Shown: in pieces, positions 46,248 to 59,138 of the stretch
Layout of the letters: every line of letters starts with the position of its first letter
How positions within the stretch are numbered: the stretch's first letter is position 1
Source: Sodiomyces alkalinus F11
Taxonomy: Eukaryota > Ascomycota > Sordariomycetes > Glomerellales > Plectosphaerellaceae
NCBI RefSeq assembly: GCF_003711515.1
Contig: NW_021167085.1
Location: 621,649 to 685,648 of the forward strand
DNA length: 64,000 nucleotides
Direction of reading: 5' to 3'
Notes under the pieces: model-generated
What the model was told of the DNA's origin: nothing
The model's database searches: none
What the model saw: the letters and a program-made list of their open reading frames with translations, nothing else
Position numbers and translations under genes: made by a program

Positions 46248-46521
46248 TGTCGCACGTTAAATAGCACTTGGATGATTAACTTAGTAGAGCAGAAATCTCG
46301 TGTGTGTGTATTATATTAAGTTATATCTATATAAGTCTCTTATACCCTTAATTTAGGTGGTAAAGACTCTATTATAGGTACTATGTTATTTAGATCCTAT
46401 CCGGTCTTTTCCGGTATCCGCCCCTGTTATATCCTGATACCCGAGGCCCGAAGACCTTAGCCAGGGAGTGGATCCCCCCTGGATCCCCTATAGACCACGT
46501 CGTGGTCCTGCCTATACGACA
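46248..46521 (-). repeat. 3' LTR of copia element D
   Basis: 274 bp, TGTCGCACG...TACGACA. It pairs with the split LTR at 60479-62758. Confidence 0.88.
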
Positions 46522-46545
46522 CACCCCCTTAGTTAAGGGAAAAAC

Positions 46546-48500
46546 GCCCTCGTAAATAGGATCTAAATCCGCCCTGTTTAAACGTTTAATTTAATTCTAT
46601 CTTAATTAGTTCCTTAATCCTGATTAGCCGGATCTGCTTAATCGGATCTATATCTATCGGATCTACTACGCCCTTAGAGGCCGTCGTAGTCGCTACGGCC
46701 GTGGCTTTAGCGCGTTTAATCTCTTCGTATAGTCGTTTAGACTACTCGATACAATCCTTTTCATTCGTTAAATTAAGCTATTAGTATAGTCCTTCAATCC
46801 CTGCCTCCGGTAATGCTCTTACTAAACTATCCGCGATTATCTCCTTCGTGTTAACGTACGTGACCTTAAAGAGACCTTATTATACTACCTAGCGCGTCTA
46901 CTGGTTATATATATTGACGTGCCGTAGCCTTGTCCATAGGCGTTATGCCTTCTTATTAACGAGGTTAATAGTCTGCTAATTATCGTAGTGTAGCTATAGT
47001 TACTATTAGTTTAACCGAAGCTTTAAATTCCTTAATATCTGGCTAACGAATAACGTCTTTTTAGTAGCCTCTATATGAGCGAGTAGTTCCGATTCTATTA
47101 ACGACGTCGTGACCGTTAGTTACTTACCCGCCTTCTAGTTAACGGTTCCCCCGAAGAGCTTTATCGTATATCCTTATAAACTCTTATAGTCTGGATTATC
47201 CCTAAAGGACGCGTTACTTACTATTAGAAAGAGCCTATCCCCGCCAAATTCTAGGTAGTGGTATCTTATATAGTATAGGAATAGTAGTACTTATTAAGCC
47301 CTCTTAAGATAGTTAGAGGAGGGATTAATATTATATTAGGAAAGCTTCGAATAGGCGAACGCGATATCGGGTCTTATCACGATAGCGGCGTATAGGATAG
47401 AACCGATTATACCCTAGTACTAGCGGACCTCGGAAATTAACGCGCGGGTGCTATTACGGGGTATTACCGGCTCCGTAGATAATAGGACCTTTAGTGGTTT
47501 TCGGCAGAGTATATCTATATAGTATTTAACCGCGATCTTCTCCACGTAGGAGGATTATAATAGCTATAACCTACGGGTGGCCCTATTCCTTAGGACCTTA
47601 ATTCCTAGGAACTAACGGATTTCTTCGCCTCCTAATAACCTATAGCTTCGCTTAAGGGCGGCCTTAAGGTTATCGGCGTCTATCTTACGATTTTTATAGT
47701 ATATAAGTCCGATATTATCGACGTAGAAGAATAGGATTAAACCGTCGCGAATTATAATATAGGGGTTATTAGGCACGGTCGTGAATCCTATCATTTATAA
47801 CGTGCCGCTAAATTCTTCTTACTGTAGTAGTAGCGATACCCTTAAGCCGAAAAGGGCTTTCCGTAGTAGTAGTACCTTACCTGGCACTTTATAGCCTTAC
47901 GGTATTTATATAAACACCTCTTCTTTAAGGCTAGCATTAATAAACACGTTAATAGCGTCGAACTGCCTTATCTCCAGGTTAAATCGGGCGGCGATCGCTA
48001 TTAGTATACGGAAGGACCGTAAGGCTAGCGTTACGGCGTAGTTATCTTTAGTCTCTAACCGTTTTTATTAATCCCCTTAGACTATAAGGCGTGCCTTATA
48101 CTTAAGGAGGGTGCCCTCTTTATTAAACTTATAGGTATATACCTATCTATAGGCGAGGACTTATTGCTTATTAGCCTGATTACCGCGGACCTCCTGCTAG
48201 CAGCCTATCCATTAATGCCCCTTAAGGTATTCTCCCTTAGCTTATAACCACCGCTCCCGTAACGGGTGTAAGCGTATATCGCGGTGGTAGTTTAGCGGAG
48301 GCGGGAGATCCTCGCGTGTTAGACGTGATAGGGAGGCGTTATAGGGAGAGGGATCTATAATACTAGTGCCGATAATATTACTATCGTTAATATCTCACTT
48401 CCTCCCGCGTATAGGGTTATAAGTCCTTCTAGCGTTAAAGAACGCCTTTTAGGCGTTATCGTTTTAGACCTTCTTAGTTATATATAGACTTACGATAGTT
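46546..48500 (-). pseudogene. copia RT and RNase H of element D
   Basis: RT: a 60-codon stretch is still open at 47612-47794 with DGLILFFYVDNIGLIYYK; the catalytic YVDD reads YVDN at 47714-47725. RNase H at about 46990-47500 reads IGSILYAAIVIRPDIAFAYS, then FLIVSNASFRDNPDYKSL, GYTIKLFGGTV and TVTTSLIESELLAHIEATKK, a full copia-type RNase H with RIP stops. These domains copied the RNA into DNA for integration. Confidence 0.9.
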
Positions 48501-48689
48501 CTCGCGGTGGCCGATAAGCACCCTTTAGGGGTATCTATAGCTATCCGTTAGTAGTTATCGTGTTCTTCCACCTTAATTTCCCTAACCACCGCTAATACTA
48601 TAAGGAACGCGCGCGCGGGATCTTCCGGGGATATTAGAGGCGTGGGAAACGGTTTAAACCTAGTAGTGGTGAACCGTGAAGTGTCCGCC

Positions 48690-48910
48690 GTAATAGCGGT
48701 GGCCTCTCCCGTAGTAATAATAGTATTATCGCCTTTATCCGTAGTAATAGCGGTAGTATAGTCTTCTCCTATAGTAATAGTAGTGTCCGTAGTAATAGTA
48801 GTGTCCGTAGTAATAGCGGTGCCCGTAGTAATAGCGGTGCCTGTAGTAATAGCGGTAATATAGTCTATAGTAATAGTAATAACCTCTCCTATAGTAATAG
48901 CGGTAGCGTT
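48690..48910. repeat. 18-bp-type tandem repeat between integrase and RT of D
   Basis: Repeats of GTAGTAATAGCGGTGCC and variants. On the coding (minus) strand they give a Thr/Ile-rich hinge (ITTG, ITTD). A related array occurs in element E at 61930-62150. Confidence 0.8.
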
Positions 48911-49299
48911 AGAGTTACGAGGTTTTAAATCTATAGCCTAAGTATTAGGCTATAGACTTAGAACCTTATGTATAATAATAGTAGTAGCCTCTCTCGTAGT
49001 AATAGCGACGGCCTCGCCTTTATCCATAGTAATAGCGGTAGCGTTAGAGTCTTGCGACTTAAGATCTAATACGTCTACGGCTATACCCTTTAATAGCAGT
49101 CTATTCGCGGTCTTATTAGATTAGATAATACGGATAGATTATAGGCGTTCCCCGATTTCCTCGGCGGAAGCTATAGCTTATAGCGTTTTAATTCTATCGG
49201 TAAATATCTTATCTTCATTAAAAACTATATCTTTTATAGTAATAATATCCGTTAGGTATAGTAGCTAAATACGAAAGCTATTTAAGGATTAGTATCCGA

Positions 49300-50900
49300 C
49301 GTGATAACCGATCTATACCTTCGGTTCTAGCCTTTATAGGCGGTTCCTTTTAGCTTAGGCATCGCGCGTTTTTATAAACGCTTTATAGCCGTAAGCTTAT
49401 AGGTACGTAAGGTTTGGTTAATAGCCGCGTAGGCCTTCGTATAGCGTTCGCTAGTCGTTAATATATCGTGGCGTCCTATTATATAGATATATAGTAGTTT
49501 TAAAGATCTTAGGCTAGATAGATATAGGTAGATTAGCTTTAATCCTTATAGCCCTGGCCCTTCTCTTAACGATACCTTTAATCTATTCTATAACGCTATT
49601 TTAATCCTGTGAATATAGTGCCGACGGCTAGCCTTCTACCCCCTTAGTAGTAAGAAAAGCAATAACTTCTAGGTGCTAAAATATCTCGGAATCGGCTTAT
49701 AGGATACGTGGCCGGACGTCGAATTAGGTCTTAAGTAGGGTACAAACGTCTTTTAATACGTGCAGGATAAAGCCTTAGTCTCTTTTCTATAGGTAGTAAT
49801 CCCACGTATAACTGGTATACACGTCTATAATAAATATAATAGACTTATATAAGGCGCCTAACGATTCCGACTCTTCTAGATCGTGACAATTAATAGCTAA
49901 GGCCTCTCCAGGCTTTAACAGGTAAAAGGATAGTATCCGCCGGATCTACGTAGGTATTTATAATTACCCGCACGCGGTATAGTCCGTTATACGAGGTCCT
50001 CTTATCTTTACCCCCTAAGTAGCGTTAATAATCTTTATAAGAGTATTAGTGCTATAGTGGCCGAGGCGTTCGTGCTACCGTTATACTATAGTCTTCTACG
50101 GTTACCGCGGTTATCGTGATCTTCTATACGGGTTATCGCGGGGGTGCCTTACTAAGACCGCGAACGCGGTAGCGGCCGTGGCTTCCGCGCGCTTAATTAT
50201 ATACTAGCCGTGGATATCTAGTAGCTTATAGATAGGCCGGTTATCGGCGGAGCTAATAATAGTATTATTTAGGGTATCCTAGCGGTAACCTTATAGGTGT
50301 AGCTAGTATTCCGAGACGATATTAGTAACGAATTCCTTATAGTATATAACGTTATAAAGACGTAATAGCCTTTTTATACCCAATAGGGATTATATATATA
50401 GCTTAACGTCTCTATATCCGAGGATAAAAGCCTTATAAGTACCCACCTAAAGGGAAGAAGATAAAGTATCTATAGGTGGTCTAACGGCTGTAAAACGGCC
50501 TTAATTATTAAAGATATAGATTAACGATCCTAAATCTAGGATCGCGTAGTATAATAGCGCTCTAGCTTAGTTAATAGAAAGGGATACCCCTTATTCTTAT
50601 TATAATCTTAATAGTGTTATTGTACGATAACGGCGCGCTACCCTTTAGGTTAGGTAGGTGCTTAGTCCCCCCGTCGCGGTAACGGATAGATCTTTATAAA
50701 CTATTATAGTAGGCGTAGTATTATAGAGTTAATCTTCCTAGACTTCCTTTATCTTATTAGCGGTGATAGCCCCTAAGGCTTCCCGCCTTTTCTATATCGC
50801 GGTATCTACGCGGCGTTTAAAACTATAGTTACATATCTTCTTTTCCGCGACCTTTATAATATCTTCACGGCTATACTAGGTATAAGGGCGTATATTCGGC
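49300..50900 (-). pseudogene. copia integrase of element D
   Basis: The zinc-binding start of the integrase is visible near 50053-50078 as HERLGHYSTNTL, followed by a region with GPRITDYTACG-like residues (His and Cys of the HHCC motif). The catalytic core extends left to about 49300 in broken pieces. Order relative to RT (integrase first) is diagnostic of copia rather than gypsy. Confidence 0.75.
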
Positions 50901-51673
50901 CTTACGTACTAGTAGGCGGCGGTGGTATAGGGGTTCTTGTATATCTTATAAGGCCTCTTTATTACGGGAGGGATAGCCTTTATAGACGTAGTACTATAAG
51001 GACGCTTCTTATTATCTTTATTATTAGTAGTATGCTTAGTATCGGGGAGGTTCCTAAGGGTGTTAAAGGTGCCTCTCCCGACTCTAGGCTTTACAGTAAA
51101 GGATTATAGGCTCTTTATATTACTAAGAACTGTATATAGAGCCTTTATAAAGTCGTTAATTATTAGCTCGTTTTCCGTAATCTTATCGTAGTTATTTATT
51201 AGGTACTTATTACTCTATTCCTAGGCGATAGGTCCAATAGCTTTTAAGGCGTCTTCTGCCTAATAGTCCGCGCTTAATAACTCTAAAACGCCTATATATA
51301 ATTATAGTATATTATTACTATTTTCTAGCTTACTACCTAAGCGTCTATATCCTTAGGTATAGCCTTTACAGCCGTAGTGTATTATCGGTATAGGAATAAG
51401 GCTTCCTTACGGAGATCTATAGGGGTTAGTCCTGCGTGCGCGTGTAGGGGAATAATCTAAGCCCGTGGGTTATTTACGGTATTATCCTATAGCTAAGTAA
51501 GGAGGCTATATAATATAGTATAGACGGTCCTTTTAATATAGGAGCGTACCTCGTTAAATTCCTTCTACTACGCGTTATAGTCTGCCTTTTCCTCATGGTA
51601 TACGCGGCGATCTTATAGGTAGCGCGTACGCCCCTTTTCTAAGAGGTTATCGATAGATATAGGCGTCTTTATT
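50901..51673 (-). pseudogene. gag/protease part of element D, left of F
   Basis: Region between the integrase and the insertion point of F. By position it should hold the C-terminal half of gag and the protease. It is readable only in fragments, and no motif was confirmed. Confidence 0.45.
51669..51673. repeat. target-site duplication TTATT, left of F
   Basis: Identical to 59884-59888. Confidence 0.88.
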
Positions 51674-52045
51674 TATCAGGTGCCCCTACCTAGGAGATAG
51701 AAGCCGGATATACGATAGGACCACGACGGGTTCCCGTATAGATAAGACCGGGCGCCCAGCTTAACGTGGCCACGGCTGCCCTAGGCCGATACCATTATAT
51801 AGGGCCGTAGCCTAGGCTTAGGCGTAGATATCCGTTTACGATATCCGTTTAACTACCCTAGCGTTAGCCTAAGAATATATAGTGCTTATATAGTGCCCCC
51901 TCCTTAGTATAAAGAGCAGCGATTATTCTGATTCTTTAGGGCCACCTACGTTCGGATTAGCCGTGACTACTACTTAATCCACGCCTATTCCCTTTTAGAC
52001 CCTCTCGCTACTACCTTCTTACTCCTTATAACTACCTATCTAATA
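51674..52045 (+). repeat. 5' LTR of chromovirus F
   Basis: It starts TATCAGGTGCCCC and ends CTATCTAATA, and is nearly identical to 59510-59883. Confidence 0.92.
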
Positions 52046-52389
52046 TAATAATCGCTCTACCTTTCTAAAGGGTATAAGAACCGTTAAGGAGTACCGATAG
52101 GAAAACGATATCCTCCCACGAGAATAATAAGACCTATAATATAGTTAGCCCCTCTAACCTTTTACTTAATATCGATAATCCCTTTAGTCTAGGCGCCTCT
52201 ACGATATGGGTATAACGTGACTAAGCCGTGCTCTAGATAGAGATAGACCTTAACCCCTACCCCCCGTCCCCTTAGCGTATAGCACCTCCCGTTACCCCTA
52301 CCCCGTCCCGCCTACCCTATTCTTATAAGGGTATCCCCTATAACTAGCTAACCGATATATAGGTTAGGGAACGGATTAAGTAGTTCGAG

Positions 52390-53500
52390 GTATCGGAGGC
52401 GCGGAAGCGTAAACTTGACCGACTTATCGCCCTCGAAGCCGTTAGGACTAGTTCCCTAACTTATCCTGACTTTAATAGCCGTGCTATTATACGACGATAT
52501 ATCGCGGAGCCCTATCGCTCCGTTCTAAATACCTAGTCCTCTATTCCCTCTTCTTCTATAATTCTGGGCTATATTAAGGCTAATCCCCCCCGGACCCCTA
52601 CTAGATCTAGGGCTAATTCCTTATAGGCGAAGGTTAACTATATAGTCCCTAAGTAGAATAGCGAGTTATAGGTAAAATACTGGACGTTTATCTAGGGGGT
52701 AAAGTAACGGGTTATAATCGGCCCTAATAGCCTTCCTAATAACGCCTCGAAGAACTACTACGTTATAGCCTCCCTCCCGAACTACCTTAAGGAAAGATAG
52801 TAATCTTACCTCTAGCACGCCTACGATAATAATTCGTCCCGGGTTACCTAAGGAGCCCTAAAAACCTAGTTAGGGGAATAAATCGATAATTACGATACGC
52901 GTCTACTTAAGGTCGCCCTTAATATATAAACTAATAACCGTTCGGACTAAAAGTCCGGTAAACCCTTTACGAAGTTTATTTAGCAGTAAGAAGCCTTAGA
53001 AACGGAACTCCCTAATCGCCTACCGGACTAATAGCGGATCTAGATAGTCCTTACTCGACTCCTACCCCTAATCCGGGACTATATCTTATCCACGTATAGA
53101 ATACCAAAAACCTACCTAGAATATAATAAGGAATATAAAAGGGCCGAGTAACTAAAAATTAAGCCCCTAGTAAAGGGATAGTAGCCGAATACCCCCTATA
53201 CTAGCTATAGCCGAGGAACCCTCCCTAGAATAACGGCGACTTCGAACCCCCCTAGAACCGTCGAGAACCCGGGAGAACTATAGGATTAGGCTAGGCCCCC
53301 TTATACCCTAATCAAACTTATTATATACTTTAACTATAACTAGAAGGGTTATTACGCTAGTACTTACCCCTCCCCTACTTATACTAATCTAAACGAACTA
53401 CTTATTTCGCCGATACGCCCGATAGTAGGTCGCGTAATAGGCGAGATAGCCTAGGAACTAACCCCGCCTTAAGCGACGGCCGCTACCACTATACCGGTAA
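52390..53500 (+). pseudogene. gag of chromovirus F
   Basis: The reading is continuous with RIP-type stops: RKRKLDRLIALEAV near 52410, NPPRTPTRSRANSL near 52590, NNASKNYYVIASLPNYLKER near 52740. The zinc knuckle begins at 53326 as YFNYN, a stop, then KGYYASTYPS: every Cys and His ligand of a CCHC motif has become Tyr or stays only as its RIP product. The upstream capsid part has the helical look usual for gypsy Gag. Confidence 0.8.
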
Positions 53501-56500
53501 AAGCGCGCGTCTCCCTCTATTAAGGTAAGAAATAAGTATAAACCCCGGCTCTCCTAGATAGGGGAGCCGATATTAACGTTTTAGACCGATCCCTTCTAGG
53601 TCCCGATTAAGTCCCCTTTAGACTACCCCTCCCTATATCCTGGATTACGGAGGGATAAAAGAAATCCACTCTTAGCTCTATTACTCGACTTATCTTCGCG
53701 ACCGACTAATAGAAACGAAGAAAAGTATAACGCGTCGAATTCCACGTTATAAACCTAGACCCTAAGGGCTCCCGAATTATCCTAGGACGACCTTAGCTAG
53801 TAGCCGTTAACCCTATAATCGATTAGTAAACTAGTAACTAGAATTACCCCCTAGAACGCTCGGACCTCCACGTTATCTCGAGCCGATAAAAACTACGGAA
53901 AGCTATAAGGGAGGCCGCGACGGTTTTAACCCTATCCTCCTTTATACTAATCTAATACGTGGCCAGGGTAGGCCTTAATATTAATCTAATACCCCCCCCT
54001 AAATCGGCTATCCTCCCTAAACTATACTAAGATTTCGCTAACGTATTCGATATCGATAATACTGGACGGCTCCCCGCCTATTAATAATAGGACTACGTAA
54101 TTAAAATCGAGGAAAGGAAAAAGCCCCCTTTCGGCCCTATCTACCTATTAGCCGTATAAAAGCTTAAGGTCCTCCGTTAGTATATCTAAGACGCCGTCCG
54201 TAAGGGTTAGATCCGACTATCGTCTAGTCCTTATAAGGCCCCTATCCTATTCGTCCCTAAGAAGGGTAGTAAGTTACGTCTCTACGTAGACTATAGGGGA
54301 TTAAATAAGGTAACTATTAAAGATCGTACCCCGCTATTACTAATTTATAAGATTCTAGACCGTTTATCCTCGGCGTAGTACTATATTAAGCTAAACCTTA
54401 AGGACGCCTATTACCGGCTCCGGATTAGCGCTAGCGATAAATAAAAAACGGCGTTCTGTATAAAATATAGCCACTTCGAATACCTTATAATACCCTTTAG
54501 CCTAACTAATACCCCCGCGAGTTTTTAACGGTATATTAACTAAGCCCTCGCCGGATATATTAATATAATCTATATTATATACTTAGACGATATCCTTATC
54601 TATAGTAATAGCTTAGAAGATTACCGGAAGCACGTACGTTAAGTCCTAGCTAGGCTCCGGGAGTAGTCCCTCTACGCTAACCCCGATAAATACGAATTTA
54701 AGACTTATAACGTGGAATTCTTCGGTTTTATCTATAGCCCCGATAGGGTACGTATAGATCCCGCGCAGGTTAAGGCTATCCGGGATTAAGAAACTCCTAA
54801 TAGTATTAAGAAGATCTAAATCTTCCTCGGTTTTACTGGGTTTTATAGGCGCTTTATTAAAAACTATTCTAAGGTAGCTACCCCCCTTACCGACCTCTTA
54901 AAAGGTGCCTAGTCCGGACTCCTACGCCTATCCCCGTGTACCTATACCGTATTCGAACGGTTAAAACTAGTATTCTAGGACGCCCCGGTACTATAATATT
55001 TTAATCCTACGCTATTTATACGTATTAAACCCGATACCTCTATATTCGCTATTACCGCGGTAATAAGCCAGTAAGAAGATAGTTTATAGAGACCTATCGC
55101 GTTTATATCCTAAAAGTTACGTAGCGCTAAGCTAAACTATAGCACGCCCGATTCTAAGCTAATAGTAATAATTAAATCGTTTCGGATATAGCGGTACTAT
55201 ATCGCTTATAGTTAAAGCCCTATCGTAGTCCTAATAGACTACCTAAACTATTATCACCTTCTTAATAAGCTAAAGCTTAAGGGATAGCACGCCCGGTAGC
55301 TAGAAGAACTAGCCCCTTTTAATTTTAAGATTAGGTATAGGCCCGGTACGTTAAACCCCGCTAATAGCCTCTCGCGGAAGCCGTAGTATACCCCCTACGA
55401 ATAGTCCTTAATCGCCGATTAGACTCACGCCGTAGAGTTATTCTCTAAGAAGTTTATACTTACTATAATTAGTATAGAAACCGTATAGGACCCTAATATA
55501 CCTATAGTATCGATAAACCCTAATATACCCCTACCTATAGTATCGACGAACCCAGATATACCTATAGCGCCGACTAACCTTACCTTGATAGAAGAGGTTA
55601 TCGAGGCGTAAGCTGAAAACCCCTTCTATAACTAATAGCGAGAGGTCTATAGCGATATAGCTATAAAGGGATACTAGTCTAGAGATATCGAGGGCGTCCT
55701 TTATTTTAAAGGATAAGTATTTATACTAAACTATTTAGGGCTATAAGATAAAGTGCTATAAGCTTTCTATAATAGACCTAGTACTAGTTACCACGGGGTT
55801 ACCTATACCGTAAAGCGCGTATCGGGCTTTTACTTTTAGGACTACCTCCCTTAAGATATTAAAGAATTTATACCTACCTACGTAGTATACTAATAAATAA
55901 AACCGCGGTATTATAAGCCGTACGGCGAGTTAGCGAGTCTTCCTATTCTAGATCGTCCTTTCGCGGAGATTTCGATTAACTTTATCACGGGACTACCGCC
56001 TATCCACGATAAGGGCAGGAAACGCGACGCGATTCTCGTTATCGTATACCGTCTAATAAAGTATACGTTATATATCCCTATAAGTAGTAGCCTTACTACT
56101 AAGGGACTTACGGACACGTTATAGTATTATATCTTTCGAACCTTTAGGGTCCCCGATAGGATTATATCCGACTAAGGGTCCTTATTTATAAGCCGTTTTT
56201 AGGCTACCCTTTACCGTTACTTCGGTACTAAGCGACGCTTATCCACGGCGTAGCACCCGTAGACTAATAGCTAGATAGAGAGATAGAACTAGAACGTGGA
56301 ATACTACCTTAAAGTCTTCTACTACTAAAAATAGAATAACTAGATAGACCGCTTAGCCCTTACGGAATTCACTTATAATACGGCGTAGTACTCCGTTATA
56401 CGATAAATACCCGTGGACGCACTAATAGGTTATAACCCGAGGGGCCCTAATAAAATCTAATTACTTAGGGCAGGGGAGGCTTATTTAGCTAAGGCTAAGA

Positions 56501-57080
56501 TACGCGCGGAGTAACTTATAGCTAGCCGCCGCTCCTTTATAGACTTAATTAAAAAATCCTAAGGAACGTACGAATAATACTATAATAATAGGAGGACCTA
56601 AAGATAAATTACGGTTAACGAATACGTCTTACTTTCCACGAAGAATATCCGATAACGTAGGCCTTCGAAGAAACTTAGCGATAAATTTATCGGACCGTAT
56701 AAAATTATTAAGGTTATAGGCAGGTATAGACTAGCGTATTAACTCGCCCTCCCGAAGACTATAAGGATTTATAACGTTTTCCCTATCTCCTTACTAGAAT
56801 TATAGAGGACCCGTAATAGAAAGATACCCGAACTATAGGATATTAACGTGGAACCGGACTCTAACGAATATAAGGTTAAAGTAATCTTAAATTATCGTTA
56901 CTAAGGGAGATAGCGCTAATACTTTATTAAATAGGCCGGCTACGACGATAAGGAGAATATATAGGAGCTAAAATATAACATGCCAAATAAGCTTATTAAC
57001 ACCTACTTTAAGCAGAAGCTCGATATAGCGGGAGTATTATAGGACCACGATATACCTAAAGTATTATAGGACTACGATTA
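53500..57080 (+). pseudogene. pol of chromovirus F (protease, RT, RNase H, integrase, chromodomain)
   Basis: Protease: TPALLDRGADINVLD near 53545, with the catalytic D-S/T-G now D-R-G. RT at about 54180-54700: [39 protein letters not shown], then IIYLDDILIYSNSL. The catalytic YLDD is still intact at 54580-54591, unlike the other gypsy copies here. RNase [18 protein letters not shown] near 54820, then PDTSIFAITAVIS. Integrase: EISINFITGLPPIHDKGRKR near 55965 and FRVPDRIISD near 56140. Chromodomain at about 56860-57010: EYKVKVILNYRY, then YFIK and AGYDDKENI. RIP stops occur throughout. Confidence 0.9.
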
Positions 57081-57304
57081 ACCCGCTAAGTCTTCCTTCT
57101 TTATTCTTCTCTAATCTACCCTCCTTAACTAATTAAGCGTTTCCCTTCTTCTATCCCTTTTTCCCTCTTTTTTATCTCCTACCCTTAGGCGGTTACACGG
57201 TTATAAGTCACGATAGGACTATTAAGGGGGTATAATTAAAGTGGTAAGCGGGCGTACCCTATAAGTTATATTAAAAAACAAAACAAAAAAAAACCAGTCC
57301 TCTA

Positions 57305-57515
57305 TATATACCTTTAACCACCTACTATAGCTATAGATCCTCGGTATAACCCCTATTTATTCCTCCTTATATACCTTTAACTGCCTACTATAGTTATAGA
57401 TCCTCGGCGTAACCCCTACTTAATCCTCCGTATATACCTTTAACTACCTACTATAGCTATAGATCCTCGGTATAACCCCTAAGGATACCTACTACGGTTA
57501 TAGATTATTAGTATA
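57305..57515. repeat. 63-bp tandem repeat after pol of F, about 3.3 copies
   Basis: The landmark CCTTTAACYRCCTACTATAG recurs at 57311, 57374 and 57437, and partially after that. Each unit also contains ATAGATCCTCGGTATAACCCC. It lies between pol and the opposite-strand frame. Confidence 0.88.
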
Positions 57516-57614
57516 ACCCTCTAACTCCGAATCTAAGAGTATAGGTGCCCGAGGGCCCTCCCCGTTTTCCTCTATCTATACCTCGCTCTACCCCGTAATA
57601 ATAGCGTTTCTACT

Positions 57615-58765
57615 TATATGGGTATTATTCCCTTTTACCTCTTACCCGTTAATAGACGGCGTGTTATCTAAGAGAATAATAGGAGGGTTAGCCTTCTACT
57701 ACTTCTTCTTCTTCTTCGGTAAAGGTATTAAAGGCCTTATCTTCTTAGGCATAGCCTTTTTCTTAGCCGGCGCTTTCTTCTTCGGCGCGGGGGTAAGCGT
57801 CGCGGGCTTAGACTTAGGGATATTATAGGGGTTAAGAGGGCCTTAGTACGTGCCGTTATTATCGTTATTATCGTCGGCGAATAAGTCGGAGGACGTAAAG
57901 GCGGGAGGAGGGATATCTAGCTAAGGAAGAGAAAGTAGGAGAGGAAGAGAAGTTAGTAGTGTATTAAAAGGGGGGATTACCGGAGGGTTATACGCTATAC
58001 TAGTAATAACCCTCTTAAAGGCGATAGCGAGGCGTTCCTGCACGGCTATCTACTAATCCTATTAATCGATATACCGGCGAAATAATAACGCTAAATCCTA
58101 GAGAGACTTAAGGATTTTATCCGCTATTTTCTAGCGGGCGTCGTTAACTTCTTTCTTTACCCGATAAGCGGTGTAAGACTTATCGGCGGCGGTAAAGGTT
58201 ATCTCCCTCTTAAGCTTACCTAGCGAGGCCTTAAGGATATTCTAGTACTCTATAGCTATAATCTATAATACGGTTAGTATACGCCTATATTAGGTTCCCC
58301 CCCGAAAAGAACTTACGCGACGGCTATCGTTAAGGCTATCCTTTATAGCGGCGACGATAAGGACTTTCTATAACTAAATAGCCGCGTTATAGCCTGTAGT
58401 AGGAAGCTTATTATAACGACGACTATTATACCTAAAGTAAAAAGTATACTTAGCGGAGATTATATTAGAGTGCTAGCACGACTTAAACCGTATATAAGAC
58501 GTTTTATTACTAAAATTAATCTTAGCTAGCTAGCCGGCGTAGCGGGAATAAGGGTCCTTAAGGGTTAAACCCCCGGAGGCCCCTTCTTTAACGTCTACCA
58601 CCTCTTAATAAGGGGTGGTTAATAATAACGACGCTATAGTCGTCGCGGTCTTACGCTTCTTAGAAGCGTTATTAGCTGTTAGCTTAGATACCGGCCGCTT
58701 ATTATTATTATTATTATTATTATTAGTCTTTTTAGGAGGTATAATAGCGGCGGAGGAGGCTATAT
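57615..58765 (-). pseudogene. opposite-strand extra frame of chromovirus F
   Basis: It runs against pol. On the minus strand it starts with SSAAIIPPKKTNNNNNNNKR and KKRKTATTIAS, where the Asn run is encoded by (AAT)n, seen as (TTA)n at 58700-58725. A helical charged core follows: KLKREITFTAADKSYTAYRV, then KKEVNDAR and KIADKILKSL near 58130, AVQERLAIAFKRVI near 58030. It ends with a Pro/Lys-rich tail (KKKAPAKKKAMPKKIRP near 57760). At least one phase change lies near 58450. No enzymatic motif was found. Basic patches would suit a nuclear or nucleic-acid-binding protein; that is inference. Confidence 0.6.
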
Positions 58766-59138
58766 AAGATAGTTAGCGAAGTTATATAAGTTATTTTCCC
58801 CTAGGACGGAGAGATATTAAAAGGATACTTATAAGATAATAGGGAAAAATTAGGAAAATTAAGGAGCTATAACACGTTAATAACTATTAAGCCCTACCCC
58901 TATAAAGAAAACACTATAAGGGTTAACTTACGGAACACGGCAGATATTAATAAAAATCGAAAATCGGAGGCGTAAAGAAAAAGGAAAACGGAAGAGAATA
59001 GAGTTATAGAGGCGTTAAGGAAGATATCCTCCTTAAGGGGCACGTGGTTACCGTTCCTGCCTATAAAGAAGGTATAAGGGTAAAAGGGGTATAAGAGGAA
59101 GGAGATAAATTTCTATTTTTAGATATATTATATAACGG
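58766..59138. other. untranslated 3' region of chromovirus F
   Basis: No coding motif on either strand. Confidence 0.4.
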
